From positions 868,001 through 932,000 of the forward strand of contig CP097092.1 in the NCBI GenBank assembly GCA_023300185.1: a stretch of DNA of 64,000 nt, read 5' to 3'. Positions 1-8,878 of this stretch are shown here, piece by piece. A program made the translations under genes and the position numbers. This DNA is from Lancefieldella parvula (lineage in GTDB: Bacteria > Actinomycetota > Coriobacteriia > Coriobacteriales > Atopobiaceae). The notes beneath the pieces are model-generated. The model ran no database searches, had not been told where the DNA came from, and saw only the letters and a list, made by a program, of their open reading frames with translations. Position 1 is the first letter of the stretch, and the number at the start of each line of letters is the position of its first letter.

Positions 1-1572
1 TTCCAGTGCGAGCAGACCGCTGCTTGTACTGCATGTACCGGCGCTGCTGGCGTTTGTGGCAAGCCTTTTGACGTTGCATTTGCTCAGGACGAGCTCACCG
101 GCGCTCTGGTTGGCCTTTCTCGCACCGAGCTTGCTGCTGGCAAGCGTTCTAACCGCGCAGACCAGCTGATTGTCGACGGCCTGTTTACCTGCATCACCAA
201 CGTCAACTTTGACAAGGGCGCTGTTGACGCAATTACCGCTCAGGTTCGTGACGAGAAGAACCGTCTAGCTGCAGAGGCTGGCGTAGAGCCTGTTGAGGAT
301 CTTCCACTTGGCGGCGTTTGGTCCGACAACGAGGACATTAGGTCCCTCAAGTCCCTCATTCTCTTTGGTATTCGCGGTATGGCTGCTTATGCTTATCACG
401 CTCGCGTTCTTGGCAAGACTGACGACGCAGTTGACGCTTTCTTTGTAAAGGCACTTGCTGCTCTTGCTACCGAGTCCTCCGTTGACGTTTTGCTGCCTCT
501 TACCCTTGAGGTAGGCGAGGTCAACCTCAAGTGCATGGCTCTTCTCGACAGCGCAAATACCGGCGCTTATGGCACCCCAGTTCCAACTGAGGTTCCTCTG
601 ACTATTGAGCCAGGTCCATTCATTGTTGTTTCTGGTCACGACCTTCTTGACCTCAAGATGATCCTTGAGCAGACCGAGGGCACCGGCGTTAACGTTTACA
701 CCCACGGCGAGATGCTCCCAGCTCACGGTTATCCAGAGCTCAAGAAGTATCCACAGCTCAAGGGCAACTTTGGTACCGCATGGCAGAACCAGCAGAAGGA
801 GTTCAAGGACATTCCAGCTCCTGTTGTCTTCACCACTAACTGCCTCATGCCACCTCGTCCTAGCTACAAGGACCGCGTCTACACTACCGAGCTTGTTGCC
901 TTCCCAGAGCTCGTCCACATTGACGAGGACGCTAACGGCAAGAAGGACTTCAGCGCTGTTATCAAGCAGGCTCAGGAGCTTGGCGGATACGCTGAGGCTC
1001 AGGAGCTCACCGGTATCAACGGTGGCCACAAGGTAACCACCGGCTTTAGCCACGGTGCTGTTCTTGGCATTGCCGATAAGATCATCGATGCTGTTAAGCA
1101 GGGCGCTATCAAGCACTTCTTTGTTGTTGGCGGCTGCGACGGCGCTCGCCCTGGTCGTAACTACTACACCGAGTTTGTTGAGCAGACTCCTGCAGACTCT
1201 GTTGTCCTCACCGTTGCTTGCGGTAAGTTCCGCTTCAACGACCTTGACCTGGGCACCATTGGTGGCATCCCTCGTATTCTTGACGTTGGTCAGTGCAACG
1301 ACGCTTACGGCGCTGTTCAGATTGCAACCGCTCTTGCAAATGCATTTGACTGCGGCGTTAACGACCTGCCACTGAGCTTTGTCCTGTCTTGGTACGAGCA
1401 GAAGGCAGTTTGCGTCCTTCTGACCCTGCTTCACCTTGGCATCAAGAACATCAAGCTTGGACCAACCCTTCCTGCATTTGTCAGCCCTAACGTCCTTAAC
1501 ATTCTTGTTGAGAACTACGGTATTGGCCCAATCGGCGATGCTTCCGAGGACCTTGCTCAGATGCTTGCCTAA
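1..1572 (+). CDS. hcp: Hybrid-cluster protein / hydroxylamine reductase (5' end outside window)
   Basis: Cytosolic iron-sulfur enzyme of the hydroxylamine reductase (prismane) family. The family reduces hydroxylamine in vitro and is thought to act mainly in nitric oxide and nitrosative-stress defence. The window opens inside the gene: the first codons read FQCEQTAACTACTG, the N-terminal [4Fe-4S] cysteine region, so only a few residues are missing and 523 are visible. Further cluster-ligand regions are THGEMLPAHG (His and Glu), TTNCLMPP, VGGCDGARPG and QCNDAYGA. The frame is open to TAA at 1570-1572. No NADH:Hcp reductase (hcr) is next to it, so the electron donor is unknown. Part of its 3' end is repeated in decayed form at 1667-1723. 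Identification is firm. Confidence 0.95.
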   Translation, partial: FQCEQTAACTACTGAAGVCGKPFDVAFAQDELTGALVGLSRTELAAGKRSNRADQLIVDGLFTCITNVNFDKGAVDAITAQVRDEKNRLAAEAGVEPVEDLPLGGVWSDNEDIRSLKSLILFGIRGMAAYAYHARVLGKTDDAVDAFFVKALAALATESSVDVLLPLTLEVGEVNLKCMALLDSANTGAYGTPVPTEVPLTIEPGPFIVVSGHDLLDLKMILEQTEGTGVNVYTHGEMLPAHGYPELKKYPQLKGNFGTAWQNQQKEFKDIPAPVVFTTNCLMPPRPSYKDRVYTTELVAFPELVHIDEDANGKKDFSAVIKQAQELGGYAEAQELTGINGGHKVTTGFSHGAVLGIADKIIDAVKQGAIKHFFVVGGCDGARPGRNYYTEFVEQTPADSVVLTVACGKFRFNDLDLGTIGGIPRILDVGQCNDAYGAVQIATALANAFDCGVNDLPLSFVLSWYEQKAVCVLLTLLHLGIKNIKLGPTLPAFVSPNVLNILVENYGIGPIGDASEDLAQMLA

Positions 1573-1605
1573 TTGGCGAGAAACCCCTCTAGTCCTTTCC
1601 TTAAA

Positions 1606-1634
1606 ACGCCTCCTAGCTATGTGCTGGGAGGCGT
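1606..1634 (+). terminator. Terminator of hcp
   Basis: An 8-bp perfect stem ACGCCTCC (1606-1613) / GGAGGCGT (1627-1634) lies 33 bases after the hcp stop. Only a weak T tract (CTTTT, 1641-1645) follows a few bases later, so it is a plausible but imperfect intrinsic terminator. Confidence 0.6.
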
Positions 1635-1666
1635 CTGAACCTTTTCACTAATAGCCTGTCGTCTTT

Positions 1667-1723
1667 ACATTCTTTTGGTTGAGAACTGCATGGCCGTCCG
1701 GCGATGCTTCCAGGACCTGGCTC
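1667..1723 (+). repeat. Decayed partial copy of the hcp 3' end
   Basis: This stretch after the hcp terminator aligns with hcp 1498-1558. Shared blocks in the same order are ACATTCTT, GTTGAGAACT, GGCGATGCTTCC and AGGACCT, separated by small indels and substitutions. It does not continue a reading frame. It sits between hcp and the AT-rich restriction-modification genes, at the point where base composition changes, and may be the scar of the event that brought them in. Confidence 0.7.
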
Positions 1724-1774
1724 TATTGCTGCTGTTTATATTGAAAAGATATATGTAAATTGAAATAAATTTAA

Positions 1775-1780
1775 TATAAT
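1775..1780 (+). promoter_or_regulatory. Probable -10 box for the defence genes
   Basis: TATAAT at 1775-1780 lies in a very AT-rich stretch, 30 bases before the chosen start of the DUF262 gene. No good -35 is visible about 17 bases upstream. If this is the -10, transcription starts downstream of the TTG at 1780, which rules that codon out and supports the ATG at 1810. Confidence 0.4.
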
Positions 1781-1809
1781 TGCTTTTATCATCAATGAAA
1801 GGATTTTCA

Positions 1810-3615
1810 ATGGATTTTAAAAAGATTCAAGAGATTTTTTCTAGTTACTATCTGGCTATTCCAGACTATCAAAGGGATTATTCCTGGACAGAAGCTGAGA
1901 TTTCAACCCTTTTTGATGATATTAAAAATTTAATGATTAACAACTCTAATGAAGAACATTTCCTAGGTGCTATTGTTACTACTAGTTTTGATAGTGAGTC
2001 ATCTAGTGGCATGGATATAGTTTTAGAAGACTACAAAATTTCTTCGGACAATATTAGACACGTCGTTGATGGTCAGCAGCGACTGACAACTATTTCTCTA
2101 CTTATGAGAGCTGCAATGGATTTAGCTTCACAAACAGTCGTTTTGAAAGAGCAGAAAAATATTATTCAAGGTTATCTTCGTAATCTTGCAAGTTGTTTGT
2201 ACGGATCGGAAATGACCAGCGATGGCAAAAGTGCGCCAAGATTATTTTTAAATGGCAATACTGCGCGCGTATATATGAGTGACAAAGTTTTAGGTATCAG
2301 TAAAATATCAGGACAAATGAAATATAGAGGTGCAAAACGATTAATCAAAGCATTTGATTATCTGAAGCTTTCTATTAAAGAACTCTGTGACGAATATTGC
2401 ATTGAATATAAAGTAGAGCCCTATGAATTCTATAGAGCTTTCTTTCAAATGTTTACTAGCCAGTTAAAATTTGTGGTTATTGAATGCAATACAGCAATGA
2501 ACGCTTTTCAAGTTTTTGACTCTTTAAATGGCAAAGGTAATGATTTAACTGCAGCTGATCGTATAAAAAATATTTTTTTAAGTTGGTGTAATAATAAAAA
2601 TGCACTAAACAAATGGAACAGTCTAATCTCACCTCTAGATCAAGATAATCTTGTCAAATTTTTCACTTGCTATATGTTCTATCTTAATGGAAAGCGTGTT
2701 CAAAAAAGAAGACTTCCAGATGAGTATAAAAATGAATTTAGCGAATCTGCCACTATTGATTTTGATAATTTTTATCAAAATCAAGTTAATGCGGCAGAGA
2801 TATATGGAAAAATTACTAGTAGAAGTACAGGGATTAAAAGCTTAGATGACATGGTGTTGGCTGATTTAGCCACTTTAAATCAAGAACAAGCATACCTACC
2901 TTTATTTGCTGTTTTATTGCACTTTGATGCAAAGACAAATGCTGCGTCAATTATTGAATTCGGTAAGTCTTTATGTTCATTAATAACAAGAATGCAAGTG
3001 TGCGAAAAGTCTAACAACAGGCTTGATGCAATTTTCGCCGAATGTATTAAAAAAATTAAAAACAATGAATCTATTCCTGTATTGACGACTTTTATAGATT
3101 CTAAAAAAATTGAAATTGCTAATGATGCTCAGTTTAAGAGTGCTTTCCAAAATCTCTCGATAAAAGATATGAAACAAGCAAAATATTATCTTGTAGGTAT
3201 TGAGAATTACCTCAGAGAGCAAAATGGAAATAGAAATAAAGTTGATGTCAGCTCAAAATTAACAGTTGAACACATTATTCCTCAAGACGAGTCTGCTTGG
3301 AATAATTGGTTTTCTGAACTTGATTTTAATATTTCAGAAGATGACTATAGCGAATTCAGTGAAATGGTCATACCGTCTATTGGAAATATGCTTCTTCTTT
3401 ATGATGACGATAATTCAGCTGCTGGAAAAAATACTCTTTCAGAAAAAATTAAAGTATATAGACAAGGCTCAAACAACTCTACTAACAGCTCACCTATGAG
3501 GACGTTTATGCTTGTTGAAGACTTTGTTAATCAATATGAAAAGAATGGCTTCTCTAATAAATCTGTTGAGGAACGATCTGAGAAACTCGCTAATCTTGCC
3601 ATCGAAGTTTGGTAA
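1810..3615 (+). CDS. GmrSD-family DUF262 / DUF1524 (HNH) defence protein
   Basis: A 601-residue protein with two recognisable parts. The N-terminal DUF262 domain (ParB-like nucleotide-binding fold) has IPDYQRDYSW at 17-26 and the DGQQR-LTT signature at 87-94. The C-terminal DUF1524 domain has an HNH-like EHIIPQ motif near residue 487 and a following IGNMLLL segment. In characterised GmrSD enzymes this architecture makes NTP-dependent type IV endonucleases that cut modified phage DNA. Start chosen at ATG 1810 because AAAGGA (1798-1803) lies six bases before it; a TTG at 1780 would extend the frame. Composition is far more AT-rich than hcp, indicating transfer. It is 36 bases upstream of the Sau3AI-like gene, probably in the same operon. 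Family is clear; the substrate is unknown. Confidence 0.85.
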   Translation: MDFKKIQEIFSSYYLAIPDYQRDYSWTEAEISTLFDDIKNLMINNSNEEHFLGAIVTTSFDSESSSGMDIVLEDYKISSDNIRHVVDGQQRLTTISLLMRAAMDLASQTVVLKEQKNIIQGYLRNLASCLYGSEMTSDGKSAPRLFLNGNTARVYMSDKVLGISKISGQMKYRGAKRLIKAFDYLKLSIKELCDEYCIEYKVEPYEFYRAFFQMFTSQLKFVVIECNTAMNAFQVFDSLNGKGNDLTAADRIKNIFLSWCNNKNALNKWNSLISPLDQDNLVKFFTCYMFYLNGKRVQKRRLPDEYKNEFSESATIDFDNFYQNQVNAAEIYGKITSRSTGIKSLDDMVLADLATLNQEQAYLPLFAVLLHFDAKTNAASIIEFGKSLCSLITRMQVCEKSNNRLDAIFAECIKKIKNNESIPVLTTFIDSKKIEIANDAQFKSAFQNLSIKDMKQAKYYLVGIENYLREQNGNRNKVDVSSKLTVEHIIPQDESAWNNWFSELDFNISEDDYSEFSEMVIPSIGNMLLLYDDDNSAAGKNTLSEKIKVYRQGSNNSTNSSPMRTFMLVEDFVNQYEKNGFSNKSVEERSEKLANLAIEVW

Positions 3616-3651
3616 TTCTAAAGGGTTTAAACATCGTTCATTAGGAAGAGT

Positions 3652-4989
3652 ATGGGTATAAAAGAATACGACAATTCTTCAGAGCAATCCATTATTGAAT
3701 ATGCTTCTAAGCTTGTTGGGCATTCACTTCGTGAAGTTACCGACGTTCAAGTTCTTGCTGACCATAAAAAACGTCGCGGTGCCTTTGGAAATGCAGTAGA
3801 AGAACTTTATTTTAAGTATCCAATCAACAGTGATTCAAATCCTGATTTTGCTGAAGTGGGACTTGAATTAAAAACAACTCCCATGAAAGAGAATAAAAAA
3901 GGTGATTTGGTAGCTAAAGAACGCCTTGTCATCACCATGATTGACTACAACAAAGTAGTTAATGAGACATTTGAAGATAGTCATTTTCTAGGGAAGTCTT
4001 CAAATATTTTATTGATGGCTTATAAATATGAAAAAGGTGCCAATCCTATTGATTACAAGGTAATTTTGGCAAACAAATGGAATATTCCAATTGAGGATTA
4101 TGCTCAAATCAAACAAGACTGGGAAACGGTTGTTACCAAGATTCAGTCTGGTCATGCTGAGGATATTTCTGGCTCCGATACTCTATATCTAGAAGCGTGT
4201 ACAAAAGCTGCCAATAGCTCAATTAGAACAACACAGCCTTATTCAAATGTTCCAGCTAAGCCTCGTGCCTGGGCATTTAAAGCATCTTATATGACCACCA
4301 TAGAAAAACAGATGCTAGGTAACGGTGCATCTCAGATTAAAAGGAACGAATCTGAGCAAAAACTATCGCTTATTGAACTTTTGTATAAAAGGTTCAAACC
4401 ATATTTTGGAAAGACTGAAGATCAGCTTGCAACTGAATTTAATATAAGTAAATCGAAAGATAAATGTGCACGTATCACTAAACATATTTTAGGCATTGCT
4501 GAAGACCAGAAAATTGAAGAGTTTGAAAAGGCTGGTATAAAGCCTAAAACGATGAGGCTTAAATCAAATGGAGTACCAAAAGAATCTGTAAGCTTTAAAG
4601 TCTTTGATTACTTTAAAGTTGCTGAGGAACCATTTGAAGAATCTGATTTATATCACGACCTTTTATGTAAATATTTATTTGTAATTTATAGAGAAAACTT
4701 AGCGGGTGATTTTGTTCTCTCAAATATTTTGCTCTGGCAAATGCCTGACTCTGATTTACTGTTTGCGGAACAATGTTACCTTCAGATGCAAAAGAATATT
4801 AAAGCTGGACGAGCTGATATAAGTGTCAAGGCGTCTGAAAATAAATGTTGTCATGTAAGACCTCATGCCAGAAACAAGCTTGATACAAAACCTCAACCAT
4901 ATGGAAAACCAGAGGTTAAAAAGTGTTTTTGGTTGAATAGTTCTTATCTTGCAGAAGAAATATCTGAAGGGTTATCTCTTAAAGATTAA
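3652..4989 (+). CDS. Sau3AI-type restriction endonuclease (GATC), MutH-like
   Basis: A 445-residue type II restriction enzyme of the MutH/Sau3AI family, expected to cut at GATC when the cytosine is unmethylated. The N-terminal catalytic core has the MutH arrangement: E50, then D65 within NPDFAEVGLELKTTP, then E72-x-K74. Downstream the protein keeps the two-lobed Sau3AI layout, with QPYSNVPAKPRAWAFKASYM in the middle and CHVRPHARN plus FWLNSSYL near the C-terminus. Full length compared with Sau3AI (about 489). It follows an AGGAAGAG ribosome site. The frame is intact, although the partner methyltransferase downstream is frameshifted. Specificity is inferred from family resemblance. Confidence 0.88.
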   Translation: MGIKEYDNSSEQSIIEYASKLVGHSLREVTDVQVLADHKKRRGAFGNAVEELYFKYPINSDSNPDFAEVGLELKTTPMKENKKGDLVAKERLVITMIDYNKVVNETFEDSHFLGKSSNILLMAYKYEKGANPIDYKVILANKWNIPIEDYAQIKQDWETVVTKIQSGHAEDISGSDTLYLEACTKAANSSIRTTQPYSNVPAKPRAWAFKASYMTTIEKQMLGNGASQIKRNESEQKLSLIELLYKRFKPYFGKTEDQLATEFNISKSKDKCARITKHILGIAEDQKIEEFEKAGIKPKTMRLKSNGVPKESVSFKVFDYFKVAEEPFEESDLYHDLLCKYLFVIYRENLAGDFVLSNILLWQMPDSDLLFAEQCYLQMQKNIKAGRADISVKASENKCCHVRPHARNKLDTKPQPYGKPEVKKCFWLNSSYLAEEISEGLSLKD

Positions 4990-5088
4990 GTTGATCTTCT
5001 TGGTTATCTGAATTAGACTGACTTTTTGTCCGGTTGATCGGTTAGTATAGTAAACACAAAATTGGTCCACAGCAGCGATAGGAGAAAC

Positions 5089-6364
5089 GTGGCCAAAGCA
5101 GTTACTGTAGCCGAGCTCTTTGCAGGAGTCGGTGGATTTAGACTTGGCTTAGAGGGTTATAAAGACCCTTCTAATAAAGCTAATAACCTGCCAAAAGCGG
5201 GAACGTTTAAAACTATATGGGCAAATCAGTGGGAACCGCCAGGATCTCCTACAAGACAGTTTGCCGCAAATTGTTATAGAACTCATTTTGGTAATGATTC
5301 AGTCGTAAATGAGGACATTAATAAAGTTCTTAATGAGTATGACCAGGGTCTACGCAATATTCCTTCGGTCGATATGGTCGTAGGAGGATTCCCTTGTCAG
5401 GATTACTCTGTAGCTAAACCCTTATCTCAGTCGGGAGGCATTGAAGGAAAAAAGGGTGTTCTATGGTGGGACATTTATAAATTCTTAAAAATTCAATTAG
5501 ATAAGTCTCCTGAGAATGCAGAGTGGTGTCTTTTAGAGAACGTTGATCGTCTCCTTAAAAGCCCAGCATCTCAGCGTGGTAGAGATTTTGCAATTATTCT
5601 TAGCTGCCTTGCGTAGCCTTGGATATTGCGTTGAATGGCGTGTGGTTAATAGTGCGGCATACGGCTTTTCCCAAAGAAGAAAACGTGTATATATTCTCGC
5701 TCGTAGAAATGCTAACTGGGAGCTTTCAGAACGCTTAACTTCAGGAATTATGTCCCGAGCATTTCCTTTTAATCCTGTGGGCAATATCTCTTATGTTGAT
5801 ATTCCAAAAGATCCGTTTGTTGCTACAAAAGACTTTAATTCTGAGCGGTCTAAAACATCTCCATTTTTAGACGCTGGCGTAATGGTAGATAACCGTGTTA
5901 TCACCTGCAAAGTTGAAGAAGTTTATAAGGGCCAATTTAAAACACTGGGAGATGTTCTTTCTCCAGAGAATGAAGTTCCAGAGAACTACTTTATTGACAA
6001 TTCACAGCTTTCTCGCTGGGAATACCTTAAAGGGTCAAAACGAGAAGAGCGTGTCAATAAGTACACAGGTCAAACCTATTTTTACTCTGAAGGCTCTATG
6101 GCATTCCCAGATCTTCTCACTAACCCATCAAGAACAATTCTTACAGGAGAGGGAGGAGCAAGCCCTTCTCGCTTTAAACACATCATTAAAGTAGGCGAGA
6201 GGTATCGCAGACTTGTTCCAGATGAGCTTGATCAGCTACAGGGTTTTCCTAAAGGCTGGACTAATACGGGAATGAGCGACAATAATCGTGCATTCTGTAT
6301 GGGAAATGCTCTTGTTGTAGGTGTGGTAAATCGCATTGGAAAAGAAATATACAAGGAATTGTAA
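5089..6364 (+). pseudogene. DNA (cytosine-5) methyltransferase, frameshifted
   Basis: Partner methylase of the Sau3AI-like enzyme, expected to place 5-methylcytosine in GATC. Motif I is ELFAGVGGF near residue 9, motif IV GGFPCQDYS carries the catalytic Cys near 103, motif VI is ENVDRLL, motif VIII QRRKRVYIL, and motif X GNALVVG is at the end. Start chosen at GTG 5089 because AGGAG (5080-5084) precedes it by four bases; a TTG at 5062 has no such site. The frame breaks at about 5602: CTT is followed by one extra A, giving a stop at 5616, while the +1 frame continues AALRSLGYC through motif X. All motifs are otherwise intact, so this is a recent single-base insertion, a sequence error, or recoding. 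Confidence 0.9.
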
Positions 6365-6368
6365 GGTC

Positions 6369-6403
6369 AAGGTGTCTATCAAATCCTGATAGACACCTTT
6401 TTT
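6369..6403 (+). terminator. Terminator of the restriction-modification genes
   Basis: A perfect 13-bp stem AAGGTGTCTATCA (6369-6381) / TGATAGACACCTT (6387-6399) with loop AATCC is followed by a T run through 6403, immediately after the methyltransferase stop. A textbook intrinsic terminator. Confidence 0.92.
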
Positions 6404-6484
6404 ATAAACAAATTGCTTCACGAACTCCAAATATTCGATTTATTAAAGAACGTTCAAGAATGACGCTCTTCTCGATAACAGAAT

Positions 6485-6499
6485 GTGGCATAATGCCAC
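6485..6499. promoter_or_regulatory. Palindromic operator candidate upstream of nox
   Basis: GTGGCAT-A-ATGCCAC is a perfect 7-1-7 palindrome 55 bases before the NADH oxidase start. It contains CATAAT (6489-6494), which could serve as a -10 box, so a protein bound here would block the promoter. I do not recognise the family; it does not resemble the usual Rex site. Confidence 0.45.
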
Positions 6500-6553
6500 T
6501 GTCAAAGTAACAATTAATGTTAGTCATTAGTAGCATTTAAAAGAGGGGTTTCT

Positions 6554-7897
6554 ATGGCTAAAGTTGCAGTTATCGGTTGTACCCACGCAGGCGTTTTTGC
6601 CACTTCTTCAATCCTGGGTGCACACCCAGATTGGGAGGTCCACGTCTTTGAGCGCAATGACACGGTTTCCTTCTTGTCTTGCGGCATTGCTCTTTGGGTA
6701 GGTGACCACGTAAGCGATCCTAACAAGATGTTCTACAGCTCTCCAGAAGCCCTTGCAGAGGCTGGCGCTCACGTTCACATGACCACCAACGTCACTTCCG
6801 CAGATGTTAAGACCAAGCACGTTGCTTGGGAGGATCTCAAGACTGGCGAGACTTTTGAGGACGACTTTGACTACCTCGTAGTCACCACCGGTTCTAAGCC
6901 AATTGTCCCTCCACTGCCTGGCATCGACGGACCTCGCGTTCTTCAGTGCAAGAACTGGGCTGATGGCCGTCGCATTCACGACACCATGGCAGAGTCCAAG
7001 TCCGCTATTGTCATCGGCGCTGGCTACATTGGTGCCGAGCTTGCAGAGCAGCTCTCCGAGCGTCAGAAGGCTGTTACCCTCATCGACATGCTTCCTCGCG
7101 TTCTTGCAAAGAACTTTGACAAGGCAATCACCGATCAGGTTGAGGCTGCTTACAAAGAGCACGGCGTCACCCTCGCACTTGGCGAGAAGGTCATGAGCTT
7201 TGAGGACAATGGCGATTCCGTCACCGTTGTTACCGATAAGGGCTCCTACACCGCAGATTACGCAATTCTGGGCATTGGCTTCCTGCCTCGTACTGACCTC
7301 TTTGACGGCCAGCTTGATATGCTTCCTAACGGCGCCATCAAGGTTGATGAGTACATGCGCACCAGCGAGCCTGGCGTCTTTGCAGCTGGCGACTCTGCTT
7401 CCATCATTTTCAACGTCACTGGTAAAGAGGACTACATTCCTCTGGCAACAAACGCTGTACGCCAGGGACTGCACGTTGGTCCTAATATGCTTGAGCCAAC
7501 TGCTGCATACGCAGGTACTCAGGCTTCCAGCGCAGTTCAGCTCTACAACTACTCCATGGCTGCAGCAGGCCTCACCGTTGAGGGCGGCAAGGTTCGTGGC
7601 TATGAGTACGATTCTGTCTCCATCACCGAGAACTACCGTCCTGAGTTTATGCTGACCACCGAGCCAGTTACCGCAACGCTAGTCTGGGATCCAGAGACTC
7701 GCCTTATCAAGGGCGCACAGTTCTTCTCGACACATGACGATGTTGCTCAGGCAGCAAACGTTGTTTCTGTTGCAATTGCCGCTGGTATGACTATCGACAA
7801 CCTTGCAGCTGTTGACCTTCTGTTCCAGCCAAACTTTACCAACCCAGTCAACTACATTGGCTCTGTTGCTATGGCTGCCTGCGCAAAGGCCAAGTAA
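6554..7897 (+). CDS. nox: FAD-dependent NADH oxidase (probably water-forming)
   Basis: A 447-residue flavoprotein of the pyridine nucleotide-disulfide oxidoreductase family, in the NADH oxidase / NADH peroxidase / CoA-disulfide reductase branch. It has an N-terminal FAD-binding strand, His11, and the redox-active Cys43 in FLSCGIAL, which cycles through a sulfenic acid. The NAD-binding GAGYIGAEL is near residues 153-161, and the second FAD motif is FAAGDSA. In oxygen-tolerant anaerobes such enzymes scavenge O2 and reoxidise NADH. AGAGGGG lies just before the ATG. It is flanked by terminators, so monocistronic, with a palindrome in its promoter. The exact product (water or peroxide) cannot be read from sequence alone. 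Confidence 0.88.
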   Translation: MAKVAVIGCTHAGVFATSSILGAHPDWEVHVFERNDTVSFLSCGIALWVGDHVSDPNKMFYSSPEALAEAGAHVHMTTNVTSADVKTKHVAWEDLKTGETFEDDFDYLVVTTGSKPIVPPLPGIDGPRVLQCKNWADGRRIHDTMAESKSAIVIGAGYIGAELAEQLSERQKAVTLIDMLPRVLAKNFDKAITDQVEAAYKEHGVTLALGEKVMSFEDNGDSVTVVTDKGSYTADYAILGIGFLPRTDLFDGQLDMLPNGAIKVDEYMRTSEPGVFAAGDSASIIFNVTGKEDYIPLATNAVRQGLHVGPNMLEPTAAYAGTQASSAVQLYNYSMAAAGLTVEGGKVRGYEYDSVSITENYRPEFMLTTEPVTATLVWDPETRLIKGAQFFSTHDDVAQAANVVSVAIAAGMTIDNLAAVDLLFQPNFTNPVNYIGSVAMAACAKAK

Positions 7898-7925
7898 ACT
7901 CCGCTCATAACACGCAATAAAAGAG

Positions 7926-7958
7926 AAGGAAGCTGGTATTTCTGCCAGCTTCCTTTTT
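7926..7958 (+). terminator. Terminator of nox
   Basis: GGAAGCTGG (7928-7936) pairs with CCAGCTTCC (7945-7953), and flanking AA/TT extend the stem. TTTTT follows to 7958. A strong intrinsic terminator, convergent with the methyltransferase gene on the other strand. Confidence 0.92.
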
Positions 7959-8061
7959 GCTATCGAGCCTGAGTCTGGCTCGATTGATGTCTGTTTTGAG
8001 CGACCGCGCGCCAATCTTGAAACGGTGCCTTGCTTGGAACGACGTTTATTTGAAACGGCGG

Positions 8062-8808
8062 CTATCTTGGCTTTCTGCTTACTACAGCAATGTAGTTGAG
8101 GTCGTCAGCATGATCGTTGAAGAACGTAAACATGCTGGTAAACATTTTGGTGTTCTCGGGCCTAAGGCCGTTTCTAATAACCCTTAGAGCACCATCAGCG
8201 CCTTCGTCCGCAATAAGCCCCGCCGGATTCATGAGCGTCATCTTGCCGTTCTTAGTTTCTGGGCAGAAACCTGCTGACTCAAAGAGCTTCTTCCAACCTG
8301 CAAGGGTCAGAGGCTTTACGTTGACGTTAATGGTTCTTGAGAGTTCGTGGACCAGCTCATCGTCTTCTTTGAGCAGAAGAACGTCATGGGTAAGCAGCAC
8401 ACCACCTGGCTTGAGTACGCGTGCGTACTCTTTTACGGCCGCCTCTTTCTGCTGATCAGAGAGCATAGTGAGCATTGCTTCGTTGATTACAACATCAAAG
8501 CTATTATCGGGGTAGGAGAGGTTTGTAGCGTCTCCTTGTTCCACTGTTACGTACTCCTCGATATTGTTTCTCGCAATATTTTCTTTTGTTTTAGGGAGCA
8601 CATCTGCATTAAGGTCAATTGCGGTTACATGGCAGTGGAAACGTTTTACCAGCTCAACCGTAGTAGTTCCAATATTGCAAGCCACCTCAAGAATCTGAGT
8701 TTCTGGCGTAATCTCTACGGAATTAAGTAGCCAATTGGTTGCTTCAATACCTCCGGGGCGCAGTCTTGTCTTGCCCATGCGGAGTAAAAACTCGTGACCA
8801 GCTTCCAT
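8062..8808 (-). CDS. Class I SAM-dependent methyltransferase
   Basis: A 248-residue small-molecule type methyltransferase. Motif I is ILEVACNIGTTT at residues 39-50, the acidic strand-2 residue is in VTAIDLN, then GDATNLSYPDNSFDVV and a post-motif VLKPGGVLLTHD, all typical of the UbiE/Methyltransf_11 fold. No membrane segment. A G-rich AAGGGGG precedes the start. It is divergent from oleate hydratase across an intergenic region holding repeated GCAGGTA words. The substrate is unknown; cyclopropane-fatty-acid or quinone methylation are possibilities without specific support. Confidence 0.8.
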   Translation of the reverse strand: MEAGHEFLLRMGKTRLRPGGIEATNWLLNSVEITPETQILEVACNIGTTTVELVKRFHCHVTAIDLNADVLPKTKENIARNNIEEYVTVEQGDATNLSYPDNSFDVVINEAMLTMLSDQQKEAAVKEYARVLKPGGVLLTHDVLLLKEDDELVHELSRTINVNVKPLTLAGWKKLFESAGFCPETKNGKMTLMNPAGLIADEGADGALRVIRNGLRPENTKMFTSMFTFFNDHADDLNYIAVVSRKPR

Positions 8809-8878
8809 ACTAAGACCCCCTTCATACTATGAAAGAATAAAGTTAGCTTTATCTAACTGATACAAGTTAAGCACATCG

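Noticed and set aside
265..1434. A 389-codon open frame antisense to hcp
   Set aside because: hcp is certain on the plus strand, and the antisense product is low-complexity Leu/Val/Ser-rich with no family resemblance.
6447..6454. GAACGTTC as a LexA box before nox
   Set aside because: The half-sites lack the four-base spacer required by the GAAC-N4-GTTC operator.
6608..7474. A 288-codon open frame antisense to nox
   Set aside because: Shadow of the well-supported NADH oxidase gene; no motif and no upstream signals.
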